Positions 7,412-15,592 of a DNA stretch of 64,000 bases are shown here, piece by piece. The stretch spans positions 62,001-126,000 of the forward strand of contig JAGYOH010000008.1 in the NCBI GenBank assembly GCA_018399635.1, written 5' to 3'. Within the stretch, counting starts at the first letter, position 1; each line of letters starts with the position of its first letter. A program made the position numbers and the translations under genes. The notes beneath the pieces were generated by a model. That model did no database searches. It worked only from the letters and a program-made list of their open reading frames with translations, and was not told the origin of the DNA. The stretch is from Clostridia bacterium (GTDB taxonomy: Bacteria; Bacillota; Clostridia; Peptostreptococcales; Acidaminobacteraceae).

Positions 7412-7849
7412 CTATCGGCCCGGAAAGTCCCTGCTGACGGCTTCCTGCTTTGCCATGAGTCTTTGGTTGAGGTGCCTGGACTGACTGAAGATAATCATAC
7501 TCAGACCGACGCCGAGGGATTCCGATACCAGGAGGACCCCCAGGTAGAAAAAGCCGTTGAAGCTGCCCAGGACCGCCCAGAAGTAGGCAAAGGGAAGACT
7601 TGAAATGATGGCAATGACCATGGCGACCCAGAAAAAGCCCAACCTTTCATTGCCGGTACGCCGGAAGACGTCGATGAAAAGAAGCCTTGCGACGGTGCCG
7701 ATAAGGATGCCCATGAGACCGTCCCTGAGGAGAATGGCCAGGAAGGCGGGTTGGAAAAGAGTCACGGTGATTTCTATCAGGCCGATGAAGAGGCCGATCA
7801 AGGCCGACATCAAAAGACTCAGGAGGGGTTCTTTAAAGTTGGATTTCAT
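7412..7849 (-). CDS. Small membrane protein paired with a LytTR regulator (DUF3021-like)
   Basis: 145 residues with four predicted membrane segments (about 8-28, 37-58, 71-92 and 98-120) and a basic C-terminus. The start follows AAGGAGG. It lies 11 bases after the LytTR gene. LytTR regulators are often encoded with a four-helix DUF3021 protein that is thought to control them, and this pair fits that pattern by size, topology and position. The family assignment is an inference, because no sharp motif is visible. Confidence 0.65.
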   Translation of the reverse strand: MKSNFKEPLLSLLMSALIGLFIGLIEITVTLFQPAFLAILLRDGLMGILIGTVARLLFIDVFRRTGNERLGFFWVAMVIAIISSLPFAYFWAVLGSFNGFFYLGVLLVSESLGVGLSMIIFSQSRHLNQRLMAKQEAVSRDFPGR

Positions 7850-7860
7850 GAGAGGCCTCC

Positions 7861-8412
7861 TTACAGGTTGAGGTAGTTTTTGAAGGATTTCAGATAGGAC
7901 CGCGTCACCTTGATTTCAGACAGGCCTTCACTCAGTTTGAGGAGAAGAGTGCTGTTGAACCAGGGGACGATCCGGTCGATGGCTTCGATATTGACGATGA
8001 AGGACTTGCTGATTCTGATGAATCCCAGGGAAGCCAGACGCGCTTCCAGGCTGGAGAGGTTTTCCTTGATCAGGTAGCGACCGTCTTTGAGAATGCAGAA
8101 GACCTCCTTGTCCAGGGCTTCAAAGTACCGGATATCCCTCAGATGAATGAGCTTGAATTCTCCGCTGTCGGTCTTCACCGTGAGGACGTCGGAGGGAGAA
8201 GCGGCGGTCACGGGGTCGAGGGCTTCGAGGAAGGCTTCGAGGGTGTCCAGGGCCCCGGAATCAAAGCAGATTCCTGTGGATTCATTTTCCATGGAGAAGC
8301 CATTTTGAACCATGACAAAGGCCGATTCTTCGTCCAGGCGGTGACCGTGACGATTTAGAAGATGCCCGACTTCGGAGCGGATGTCCTTGGAGCAGATCAA
8401 TTTGAAATGCAT
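7861..8412 (-). CDS. LytTR-family DNA-binding regulator
   Basis: 183 residues. The last ~100 form a LytTR domain, with the characteristic strands IHLRDIRYFEALDKEVFCIL, then YLIKENLSSLEARL, then GFIRISKSFIVNIEAIDRI. The N-terminal ~80 residues are not a recognisable response-regulator receiver, so the signal does not look like classical phosphorelay. LytTR proteins bind direct repeats upstream of targets. The neighbour downstream in the operon is a four-helix membrane protein. The start is supported by a GGGAGG site 7 bases upstream. Confidence 0.85.
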   Translation of the reverse strand: MHFKLICSKDIRSEVGHLLNRHGHRLDEESAFVMVQNGFSMENESTGICFDSGALDTLEAFLEALDPVTAASPSDVLTVKTDSGEFKLIHLRDIRYFEALDKEVFCILKDGRYLIKENLSSLEARLASLGFIRISKSFIVNIEAIDRIVPWFNSTLLLKLSEGLSEIKVTRSYLKSFKNYLNL

Positions 8413-8424
8413 GATGACACCTCC

Positions 8425-8976
8425 CTATTCTTGAGTGTCTTCCCCGGTGGCAGGCAGGAGGGCCGGTATCAACCAGGAGGCAATGATGCCTGAGAGTATC
8501 AGGAAACCCCCGAGGATCCAGGGCAGGAATCCTTCTTCAAGAACATACAGGATGAGGGCGTTGGCCAGGTAGATGGTGGCCCAGATCCGGGTGATCAGTT
8601 TGTTGACTTCAATGAAGAGGGGGGAATCCCGGAATTCCCGGTTATAACCCCTTCCGGCCCCCTGGAGGGTATAGGGCCTGCCCATTCCCGCTGAGAGATA
8701 TCCGACAAAGGCCAGCAACGTGAAGGAGGAGACGGCTTTCATCTCAAGGACCGCCACCAACCCCTGATGAAAGTATAAAACACTTGACAGCAGGAAGTAA
8801 AGCGCCGTCATCACCGTCAGAAGATCGGTTTCTTTTTTCAGGAGGCTCCTCAACAGGAGTAGCAGGGAGACCAGGGTGCCGAGGACCAGGGCGGCGGGAC
8901 CCGGCAGGGACCAGAGCAGGAGGAAGGGGGACAAAAAGAGGGTGACTCCTAAAAAAGCTATGGCGGGGGCCCCCAT
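8425..8976 (-). CDS. Hypothetical multi-pass membrane protein
   Basis: 183 residues with about six hydrophobic segments and a short charged middle (GRGYNREFRDSP). No family was recognised. Its ATG overlaps the stop of the upstream flavodoxin-fold gene (ATGA at 8973-8976 on the minus strand), so the two are translationally coupled. It may be a membrane partner of that protein, but this is only an inference from context. Confidence 0.7.
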   Translation of the reverse strand: MGAPAIAFLGVTLFLSPFLLLWSLPGPAALVLGTLVSLLLLLRSLLKKETDLLTVMTALYFLLSSVLYFHQGLVAVLEMKAVSSFTLLAFVGYLSAGMGRPYTLQGAGRGYNREFRDSPLFIEVNKLITRIWATIYLANALILYVLEEGFLPWILGGFLILSGIIASWLIPALLPATGEDTQE

Positions 8977-10352
8977 CAGCGGTAGCCCTCCCCTTCAAGA
9001 AATTTGACATGGGAGGCGATCATGTGCCGGGTCATGTCCTTGGTGACCTGGTTTCTGAAGCGGGCTTTCCCCATCATATGGCGCATGAGCATGGCGGTGC
9101 CCCGCTCCTTGAGACCCGGCAGCTCTGGTTTGAGATAACCCTCCTTTTGATAGTAGCGATAGTCGGCTCTGAAGATCGCCCCCAGAAATCCCCGGACCAT
9201 GGTGGAGAAGATGTGGCGCTGGGCGATTCCCAGGAAGGTGGGGGATCTGAAGTAGCCGGTGTGTGAAAAATCCACCGCTTTTCTTACAAGATCTCGAATC
9301 AGAGCGTCAACAGTGGGGTCGTCCCCGGCCTCATCACTGACGATTCCCACGAGGTTGGAGTGTCCCTGATGATCGTGTTGGATGATCTGTCTGAGATTCC
9401 CAAGGTGGCTGACAGGGCCCGAGACCAGATAGGCGACCTGTTTTCCTCTCATGATGGGGACGTGGTTGTAGGTGAAGCTGCGATCAAGATAGAGTTTGAA
9501 ACGGGATGAAAAATAGCGGTCATGGACGGCCAGGGCATAGATGAGGATGTCGGCGTCCTGGATGACCCCGTCAAGAAATTCCCTGTAGCCGTCCTTGATG
9601 GCGCAGGTGTTGTCGTAGCCGCAGTGGCAGCAGCCCAGGCAGTACTGGCTGATTTCGACCTCGTGGAGGTTTCTGATGGAGACCTTCCCGTCGATCACGG
9701 AAACCAGAGCCTTGATCATTTCCAGGAGATTGCGGTCCTTGTCAGTGGCATCCGTCACCACGACGAATCGGCGGTCTGTCGCGATCTTTTCACCGCCGGC
9801 CCCGGCCAGGTAGGGCCGCCTGTGGGTGGGCACCGGGGCTTGATTTCGCGGGGTCAGCATCCTCTGGGTCACGTGGTTGGCGATGTTTGTGAAAAAAAGG
9901 TCGAGTTCCCTGCGACGGGAGGCCTCCAAGAGGTCCTTCATCTCGTGGGACAGGCCGTCGATGAACCTCATGCCCAGGTCTTCAAGAATGCCCTGGAGGT
10001 AGTCCTGGGCATTGTTGTCGGCGAAATGGACGGAGGTGGTGAAGATCGCCCCGTAGCGATCCTTGAAGGCGTCTTCTAAGCCGTACTCGAAGATGAGTTC
10101 GATGAAACGCTTGTAATGGGCCGGTACCAGACTGTGGTAGACCGGAAAGACCCAGAGGACCACTTCGGACTGTCCCAGTTCATCCAGGAGGGGCTTCATC
10201 TGGTCAGGGCCCTTTTCATAAGCCTTGAGATGCCGGATCAGGTGGATGATCTTGAAGTCGTGGGCCAGATGACGGTTGATCAGGTAGTTGACGGACTGCA
10301 GGGTGGCGCTCTGCTCGCTTTTGGGACTGCCGCTGAGGACAAGAATTTTCAT
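8976..10352 (-). CDS. Two-domain NADPH-dependent FMN reductase/flavodoxin-fold protein
   Basis: 458 residues made of two flavodoxin-like units. The first begins MKILVLSGSPKSEQSATLQ, the phosphate-loop start of NADPH-dependent FMN reductases, and runs to ~180. The second starts near residue 195 (RFVVVTDATDKDRN). It contains QYCLGCCHCGYDNTCAIKDG, a cysteine-rich loop like that of iron-sulfur flavoproteins, then DADILIYALAVHDRYFSSRFKLYLDR. The first unit lacks such a cysteine cluster. A basic helical tail of ~90 residues follows. It probably transfers electrons via FMN, but the substrate is unknown. It is the first gene of a four-gene minus-strand operon ending in a LytTR module. The start is supported by AGGAG. 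Confidence 0.8.
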   Translation of the reverse strand: MKILVLSGSPKSEQSATLQSVNYLINRHLAHDFKIIHLIRHLKAYEKGPDQMKPLLDELGQSEVVLWVFPVYHSLVPAHYKRFIELIFEYGLEDAFKDRYGAIFTTSVHFADNNAQDYLQGILEDLGMRFIDGLSHEMKDLLEASRRRELDLFFTNIANHVTQRMLTPRNQAPVPTHRRPYLAGAGGEKIATDRRFVVVTDATDKDRNLLEMIKALVSVIDGKVSIRNLHEVEISQYCLGCCHCGYDNTCAIKDGYREFLDGVIQDADILIYALAVHDRYFSSRFKLYLDRSFTYNHVPIMRGKQVAYLVSGPVSHLGNLRQIIQHDHQGHSNLVGIVSDEAGDDPTVDALIRDLVRKAVDFSHTGYFRSPTFLGIAQRHIFSTMVRGFLGAIFRADYRYYQKEGYLKPELPGLKERGTAMLMRHMMGKARFRNQVTKDMTRHMIASHVKFLEGEGYR

Positions 10353-10552
10353 GGGCGTCTCCTCTCATGGTTCAATAAGGTCATTATACCGCGGAAGGGT
10401 CCTGTCAGAAATGATTCTGGGACAAGATGCAGCCGGGAGGGAAGGAGCGGCAGTTTCAAGGGGGTGATTGTCATTGTTTCGGTCGATATGTTTTCTTGAT
10501 GGAAGGGGCGACGGCCATTTGATTTTTTTGAAGGCCTTCATCTGGTGAAGCC

Positions 10553-10581
10553 TTGACAGCCCAGGTGGGCCATGTTAATAT
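10553..10581 (+). promoter_or_regulatory. Promoter of the peroxiredoxin gene with palindromic spacer
   Basis: TTGACA (10553-10558), a 17-base spacer and TAATAT (10576-10581). The spacer contains GCCCAGGTGGGC (10559-10570), a small inverted repeat that could be a repressor site. Confidence 0.75.
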
Positions 10582-10633
10582 AAAAATGTAATAAGTACAT
10601 AAATGAAAAGAAAACATTTTGAAAGGAGATTGA

Positions 10634-11299
10634 TTGAATATGGAAGAAGCAAAATTACCACTCCTGGGGGATGCCTTCCCCGCCCTCAAGGTCAACACGA
10701 CCCACGGTGTAAAAAACCTCCCGGAGGACTACAGCGGCAAATGGTTCGTGCTTTTCAGCCACCCCGGTGACTTCACCCCGGTCTGCACCACGGAATTCAT
10801 TGCCTTCGCCAAGGCGAATGAGGAATTCAAGAAACTCAACACGGAATTGATCGGCCTGTCGGTGGACCAGGTTTTCTCGCACATCAAATGGGTCGACTGG
10901 ATCAACGAGAATACCGACACCACCATCCCCTTCCCCGTGATCGCGGATGAACTGGGCGTGGTGGCTACAGCCCTCGGCATGCTCCACCCCGGCAAAGGAA
11001 CGAATACGGTCAGAGCCGTCTTCATCGTGGATCCAAAGGGAAATCTCAGATTGATGATGTACTACCCGCAGGAAATCGGCCGAAGCGTCAAGGAAGTCCT
11101 CCGGGCCCTCAATGCGCTGCAGGTGACGGACTTAAACGGCGTCGCCGCGCCTGAAAACTATCCTGACAACGAGTGGCTGGGTTCTGATGTCATCATCCCG
11201 CCGGCATCCACCGAGACTCTCAAAGCCCAGCGCCTGGCGGATGCGGCCAAAGGGGAGTTTGAGTGCAAAGATTGGTGGCTGTGCCACAAATCCCTCTAA
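10634..11299 (+). CDS. Peroxiredoxin (Prx6/archaeal thioredoxin peroxidase type)
   Basis: Thiol peroxidase reducing H2O2 and organic peroxides. The 221 residues contain the peroxidatic motif [12 protein letters not shown] with C51. A C-terminal 1-Cys-Prx domain ends in ECKDWWLC. C211 and C217 correspond to the C-terminal cysteine pair of archaeal-type enzymes, so resolution by an internal cysteine is likely. Two starts are possible: TTG at 10634 (5 bases after AGGAG) or ATG at 10640; spacing favours TTG. It is monocistronic, with its own promoter. Bases 10353-10620 upstream hold only promoters. Confidence 0.95.
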   Translation: MNMEEAKLPLLGDAFPALKVNTTHGVKNLPEDYSGKWFVLFSHPGDFTPVCTTEFIAFAKANEEFKKLNTELIGLSVDQVFSHIKWVDWINENTDTTIPFPVIADELGVVATALGMLHPGKGTNTVRAVFIVDPKGNLRLMMYYPQEIGRSVKEVLRALNALQVTDLNGVAAPENYPDNEWLGSDVIIPPASTETLKAQRLADAAKGEFECKDWWLCHKSL

Positions 11300-11324
11300 A
11301 GAGTATCTGATTGGAAGAGATTTC

Positions 11325-11360
11325 AAGCCCCACATCAGCGAAATTGCCGGTGTGGGGCTT
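11325..11360 (+). terminator. Hairpin after the peroxiredoxin gene
   Basis: AAGCCCCACA (11325-11334) pairs perfectly with TGTGGGGCTT (11351-11360). The T tract is poor, so termination may be weak. Confidence 0.5.
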
Positions 11361-11472
11361 GCCTTATGGGTGAGGCTGTGACAGGGTTGACGGAATTCTG
11401 AAAAGATTTTTCTTATAAAACTACATCAGTCATGGTAGAATATAAATCAAAAGACCATAAAGGAGTCAACCG

Positions 11473-12459
11473 ATGAAATTTATTGAAAACACTTCAACGA
11501 ATCCCTATTACAATCTGGCCTTTGAGGAATACATCTTCAAGAATCTGAAGGAAGACGTGGTCCTGCTCTGGCGCAACGCGCCGGCCATCATCGTGGGCAA
11601 GCATCAGAACACCGTGGAGGAGATCAACACCGACTACGTCAAGGAGAAGGACATCAAGATCGTCAGAAGGATCACCGGTGGCGGAGCGGTCTACCACGAT
11701 CTCGGGAACCTCAACTTTTCCTTCATCACCAACGCCGAGAACACCTCTGAAATCGATTTCAAGACCCACAACATTCCCATTCTCAACGCCTTGAAGCAGC
11801 TGGGGGTCAATTGTGAACTGTCGGGGAGGAACGACATGGTCATCGAGGGGAAGAAATTCTCGGGAATCGCCCAAAGCGTGGCCAAGGGCAGGGTGCTCAA
11901 CCACGGAACGATTCTCTTTGATTCGGACCTGGGCGTGCTTTCCCAGGCTCTCAAGGTCAAGCAGGACAAGATCGAGTCCAAGGGCATCAAGTCCGTGGCC
12001 AGTCGGGTGACCAATATCAGGGAGCACCTCACCGAGGATGTCGATGTGCTGGAATTCAAGGAAGTGCTTCTCAAGAATATTTTCCGGTTTTTAGAAAAAC
12101 CGGTGACCAGGCATGAACTCAGTGAAGCGGACAAGGAAGCCGTCGATGCGATGGTCAAGGACCGCTACAATACCTGGGAATGGAATTACGGGCAGTCCCC
12201 CAAATTCAACGTCAAGGGCTACCAGCGGTTCCCGGGGGGTGGAATCGAGGTCCGGTTGCTGGTGAAGGACGGCATCATCAGTGACTCCAAAATCTACGGC
12301 GATTTCTTCGGGGCCAGGGATCCCAAGGAACTTGAGGAGGCCCTGGTGGGTCTGAAATATGACCAGGAGGCCATCACCGAGGGATTGAATGCGGTCAGAG
12401 TGGAGGATTATCTGGGGAAAATCACCCGGGAAGAATTCATCTTCTGCATTTTCAATTAA
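11473..12459 (+). CDS. lplA: Lipoate-protein ligase A
   Basis: Attaches lipoate, via lipoyl-AMP, to lysines of lipoyl domains such as glycine-cleavage H protein and 2-oxoacid dehydrogenase E2. The 328 residues contain the family start NPYYNLAFEEYIF, the lipoate loop RRITGGGAVYHDLGNLNFS and GRNDMVIEGKKFSGIAQ. The C-terminal accessory domain follows (~245-328). No lipoyl-bearing partner or lipoate synthase gene is nearby, which suggests a scavenging role. It converges on the GGDEF gene and shares its terminator. Confidence 0.95.
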   Translation: MKFIENTSTNPYYNLAFEEYIFKNLKEDVVLLWRNAPAIIVGKHQNTVEEINTDYVKEKDIKIVRRITGGGAVYHDLGNLNFSFITNAENTSEIDFKTHNIPILNALKQLGVNCELSGRNDMVIEGKKFSGIAQSVAKGRVLNHGTILFDSDLGVLSQALKVKQDKIESKGIKSVASRVTNIREHLTEDVDVLEFKEVLLKNIFRFLEKPVTRHELSEADKEAVDAMVKDRYNTWEWNYGQSPKFNVKGYQRFPGGGIEVRLLVKDGIISDSKIYGDFFGARDPKELEEALVGLKYDQEAITEGLNAVRVEDYLGKITREEFIFCIFN

Positions 12460-12460
12460 G

Positions 12461-12488
12461 AAAAAACACCGCTTCGGCGGTGTTTTTT
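12461..12488. terminator. Bidirectional terminator between lplA and the GGDEF gene
   Basis: Perfect 12-base stem AAAAAACACCGC/GCGGTGTTTTTT around a TTCG tetraloop. The A and T tracts serve both strands, and it lies exactly between the two convergent stop codons. Confidence 0.92.
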
Positions 12489-12489
12489 C

Positions 12490-14037
12490 TTAGTTGAAGG
12501 GCCAGGTGACGACCTTGTTCCGTCCCGTTTCCTTGGCGGCATAAAGGGCTTCGTCGGCCCTTTGGACCAGCAGGTCCAGATCGGCTTCTCCCCGGACGGT
12601 CGTCGCAATGCCGATGCTGACGGTGATGGGAGTTGAAGCGGGGTTTTCCAGGGCTGCAACGGCTTCTCGAAGCCTTTCGGCCATGACCAGGGCCTCCCGG
12701 GTCGTGGTGTCGGGGGCGATGATGAGAAACTCCTCGCCACCCCAGCGACCGAAAGCATCCACTCCCCGGAGAGTTTCTTTCAGGGTTTTCCCCAGGCTTT
12801 TCAGCACCGCATCCCCCTGGGCGTGACCGAAGGTATCGTTGACGGCTTTGAAGTGGTCGATGTCCAGCATCAGGGCACTGACACTGCCGCCGGTTCTTTT
12901 TGAACGAAGGAGCTCCCGCTGGCCGAGCTCGGTCAATTTATAGCGGTTGAAAACACCGGTGAGCTGGTCCTTGCTTGCCAGTTCTTCAAGGCGGAGTTTG
13001 TCCCGTATGAAGACGGAGGCGAGGGTCAGGAGCAGGAGGTAGATGACGGTGTAAAGGATCAGTTCTCTTAAGGGGCGCTGTGAGATCAGACTTTCCTTTG
13101 ACGCCTCCTTGATGGCGATGAAATAACCGACGGTTTCATCAATCACATTGTTGAGGGGAATCAGGTGGACCTGATGCGGGATGGCAACGACATCGATGAG
13201 GAGGCTCTCTGCGGTGCGGTTTTCATTGGAAAGAACATCGCCAAGCTGCTCGAGTATCTCGGGGTGGGTGATATTGTTGTAATGGTCCTCGTCGGCGATG
13301 ATTTTTTGGGACATGGCTTTATCGATGAGATAATCCTCAAAATCAAAGGCCGGCAGATAATGGTCCAGTTGATTGTCGAAAACCTTGTTCAAGACCACAT
13401 CCTTATCAAGCAGGTAAAAGACATTCAGATCCGGATTCATTTCCTCCAGCAGGGCCAGGGCGGTGTCCATGCCGATGGAAATCTCCACGGAACCCACGTG
13501 GCTGTCTTCGTAGAAAAGGGGGAAGACGAAGCGGTAGCCGCTGAAAATCCGTCCCTCCTCAAAGCCCACCACCTTTCTGAGCGCTGTGTTGGCCAGTCTG
13601 ACGGATTCCCTCACTTCGAAGAGGGGATCTCCATAGGTTGCAGGGCTGTGAAACCTCAGAAAGCTTTCTCCGTCGGGCAGGTGGAAGTGGAGTTGTCGAA
13701 AGCCGTGGTCCTCAAGGGATTCGTAGGTGCCCTGAAGCATCTCATAAAGCGTGTTCCGACTCGAAGCCTTGAGCATTTCGTCACCTTGACCGGCATCCTG
13801 CATGAGCCGGGTGATTTCCGGATGGGTGATGATGCCGTCCAGAATGAAATCGGTGAAGGCGTCATAGGTCATGACGACGCTGTCGATGCGGCTGTCGATG
13901 TCCTTGAGTTCCCCCTCCAGGTAAAGCTGTCGTGATTGGCGATAGTCCTTGAGGGTCAATCCCACGGCCAGGAGCCAGAGAACCGTAAACAGCAGAATCA
14001 TTATGATTGAAAGTTTGAATTTCTTGAGCACTTTCAC
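12490..14037 (-). CDS. Membrane diguanylate cyclase (extracytoplasmic sensor plus GGDEF)
   Basis: Makes the second messenger cyclic di-GMP from two GTP. It has one membrane helix near residues 10-30, an outside sensor region of ~300 residues (Cache-like by size and position), a second helix near 330-350, and a GGDEF domain from ~365. The active-site loop is GGEEF (433-437), preceded by DIDHFKAVNDTFGHAQGD, so it should be active. I chose GTG 14037 because AAAGGA lies 7 bases upstream. A longer frame from ATG 14181 exists, but its first 48 residues look non-coding. The PilB of this window carries an MshEN-like domain, a known c-di-GMP receptor type, so the two could be linked. Confidence 0.9.
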   Translation of the reverse strand: MKVLKKFKLSIIMILLFTVLWLLAVGLTLKDYRQSRQLYLEGELKDIDSRIDSVVMTYDAFTDFILDGIITHPEITRLMQDAGQGDEMLKASSRNTLYEMLQGTYESLEDHGFRQLHFHLPDGESFLRFHSPATYGDPLFEVRESVRLANTALRKVVGFEEGRIFSGYRFVFPLFYEDSHVGSVEISIGMDTALALLEEMNPDLNVFYLLDKDVVLNKVFDNQLDHYLPAFDFEDYLIDKAMSQKIIADEDHYNNITHPEILEQLGDVLSNENRTAESLLIDVVAIPHQVHLIPLNNVIDETVGYFIAIKEASKESLISQRPLRELILYTVIYLLLLTLASVFIRDKLRLEELASKDQLTGVFNRYKLTELGQRELLRSKRTGGSVSALMLDIDHFKAVNDTFGHAQGDAVLKSLGKTLKETLRGVDAFGRWGGEEFLIIAPDTTTREALVMAERLREAVAALENPASTPITVSIGIATTVRGEADLDLLVQRADEALYAAKETGRNKVVTWPFN

Positions 14038-14234
14038 GGGATCATCCTTTGCATCGACGAAAATTTTGAGACATTCAACATTCGCATGGGGCCGATACAA
14101 TAGTATTAAATCACAAATCAACCGTGAAATCAAAAAAAAGTCGCCCATGGGTCGTCGGATCATGATGGCAGACAGTCCCATCCGCCTGCCATTGACGGCC
14201 CCGGACTGAAGCCTCTCAGGAGGGGATCCGGTGG

Positions 14235-14263
14235 TTGTTTAATCGATTGAACTGTGCTATGAT
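14235..14263 (+). promoter_or_regulatory. Promoter of the hom-thr operon
   Basis: TTGTTT (14235-14240), a 17-base spacer and TATGAT (14258-14263). The start of hom is ~45 bases after the expected transcription start, too short for a T-box or attenuator. Confidence 0.65.
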
Positions 14264-14315
14264 AACTCATAAATACAATTGTGCGCCACATAAAGACAAC
14301 AGGAGGGTGAAAGCA

Positions 14316-15578
14316 TTGAAAAACAATCGCATTGTCATTTTGGGGATGGGGACCGTGGGGACGGGTTTTGTCAACACCTATCATTTGAATCAGGAGATCA
14401 TCGAAGGCAAACTCGGTGGTCCATTGAATATCACCAGGGTTCTGGTGGGAAAGGCCGGTAAAAGGCGGTCCGTGGACCTGCCGAAGGACCTCTACACCGA
14501 GGATTTCGAGGCTCTGGATCTTGAGAACACCGATCTGGTGGTGGAGTTGATGGGAGGGGTGGAGCCCGCCTTCACCTATCTCAAGGCGGCCCTGAAAAAA
14601 AAATGCCATGTGGTGACCGCCAACAAGGAGCTCATGGCCAAAAAAGGCGCCGAGCTGATCGGTCTGGCGGATGAAATGGGAGTGCTGCTGCGCTATGAAG
14701 CCAGTGTCGGCGGGGGCATTCCCCTGATCACCACCATCAATGACGGCATGGCTTCCAATAAAGTCGTCAAAATGATGGGAATTCTCAACGGCACCACCAA
14801 CTTTATCCTCACGAAAATGACCCGGGACAGGCTTTCCTATGAAGAGGCCCTGGGTCAGGCCCAGGATCTGGGATTTGCAGAAGCGGATCCCACCGCGGAT
14901 GTGGAGGGCTTTGATGCCGCCTACAAGCTGGCCATCCTGTCAAAGGACGCCTTCGGAGTGATTCCCGATCCCGAGGAGATCACCCGTCAGGGAATCCGGG
15001 AGATTTCCCTGGAGGACATCGAATACGGACTGGAACTGGGCTACAAGATCAAACTCCTGGCCCTGGGTGAAAAGAAAAACGCCCACGTCGAGCTCAGCGT
15101 CCAGCCGGCCCTGATCAGCGTGGACCATCCCATTGCTTCCGTCAATCAGGAATTCAACGCTCTCTTTATTGAAGGGAATTCCCTTGGAGAAATCATGCTC
15201 TACGGCAAGGGAGCCGGCGGCATGGCCACGGGGAGTGCGGTGATGACCGATGTCATGGAGGTCTTCATCAACGGCAGAAAATATGTCGGCAGCTGCAAAG
15301 AAAAAAATATGCCGGTAAACAATATCGGCCTGAGCCCTTATTATGTTAGAATGGAGGTACTGGATTCACCAGGTGTTCTGGGTCAGATCGCCATGATCTT
15401 CGGTGACTACGGCATCAGTCTGGATTCCGTGGTTCAGCGGGCCAGGGGTCTTGAAATCGCTCCCCTGGTCTTCATCACCCACGATGTGGTGCGGGACAAG
15501 CTCAACCGCGCCCTCAGGGAGATTGAAGGCAAGGACTATGTGGTGAAGATCCAGTCCATCATCAAAGTCGTGAGATAA
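14316..15578 (+). CDS. hom: Homoserine dehydrogenase
   Basis: NAD(P)H-dependent reduction of aspartate semialdehyde to homoserine, at the branch to threonine and methionine. The 420 residues show the Rossmann start VILGMGTVGTGFV, the catalytic-domain motifs ANKELMAKKG, YEASVGGGIP, ILNGTTNFIL and EADPTADVEGFDAAYK, and a C-terminal ACT domain (~345-420). The ACT domain suggests threonine feedback. The TTG start at 14316 lies 9 bases after AGGAGG; longer in-frame starts are less well placed. It lies 14 bases before the thrC-thrB frame. Confidence 0.95.
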   Translation: MKNNRIVILGMGTVGTGFVNTYHLNQEIIEGKLGGPLNITRVLVGKAGKRRSVDLPKDLYTEDFEALDLENTDLVVELMGGVEPAFTYLKAALKKKCHVVTANKELMAKKGAELIGLADEMGVLLRYEASVGGGIPLITTINDGMASNKVVKMMGILNGTTNFILTKMTRDRLSYEEALGQAQDLGFAEADPTADVEGFDAAYKLAILSKDAFGVIPDPEEITRQGIREISLEDIEYGLELGYKIKLLALGEKKNAHVELSVQPALISVDHPIASVNQEFNALFIEGNSLGEIMLYGKGAGGMATGSAVMTDVMEVFINGRKYVGSCKEKNMPVNNIGLSPYYVRMEVLDSPGVLGQIAMIFGDYGISLDSVVQRARGLEIAPLVFITHDVVRDKLNRALREIEGKDYVVKIQSIIKVVR

Positions 15579-15592
15579 AGCGAGGGATAGCA

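Noticed and set aside
12490-14181. Longer GGDEF protein starting at 14181
   Set aside because: The extra 48 residues lack coding character and a ribosome site, while GTG 14037 has AAAGGA at proper spacing.
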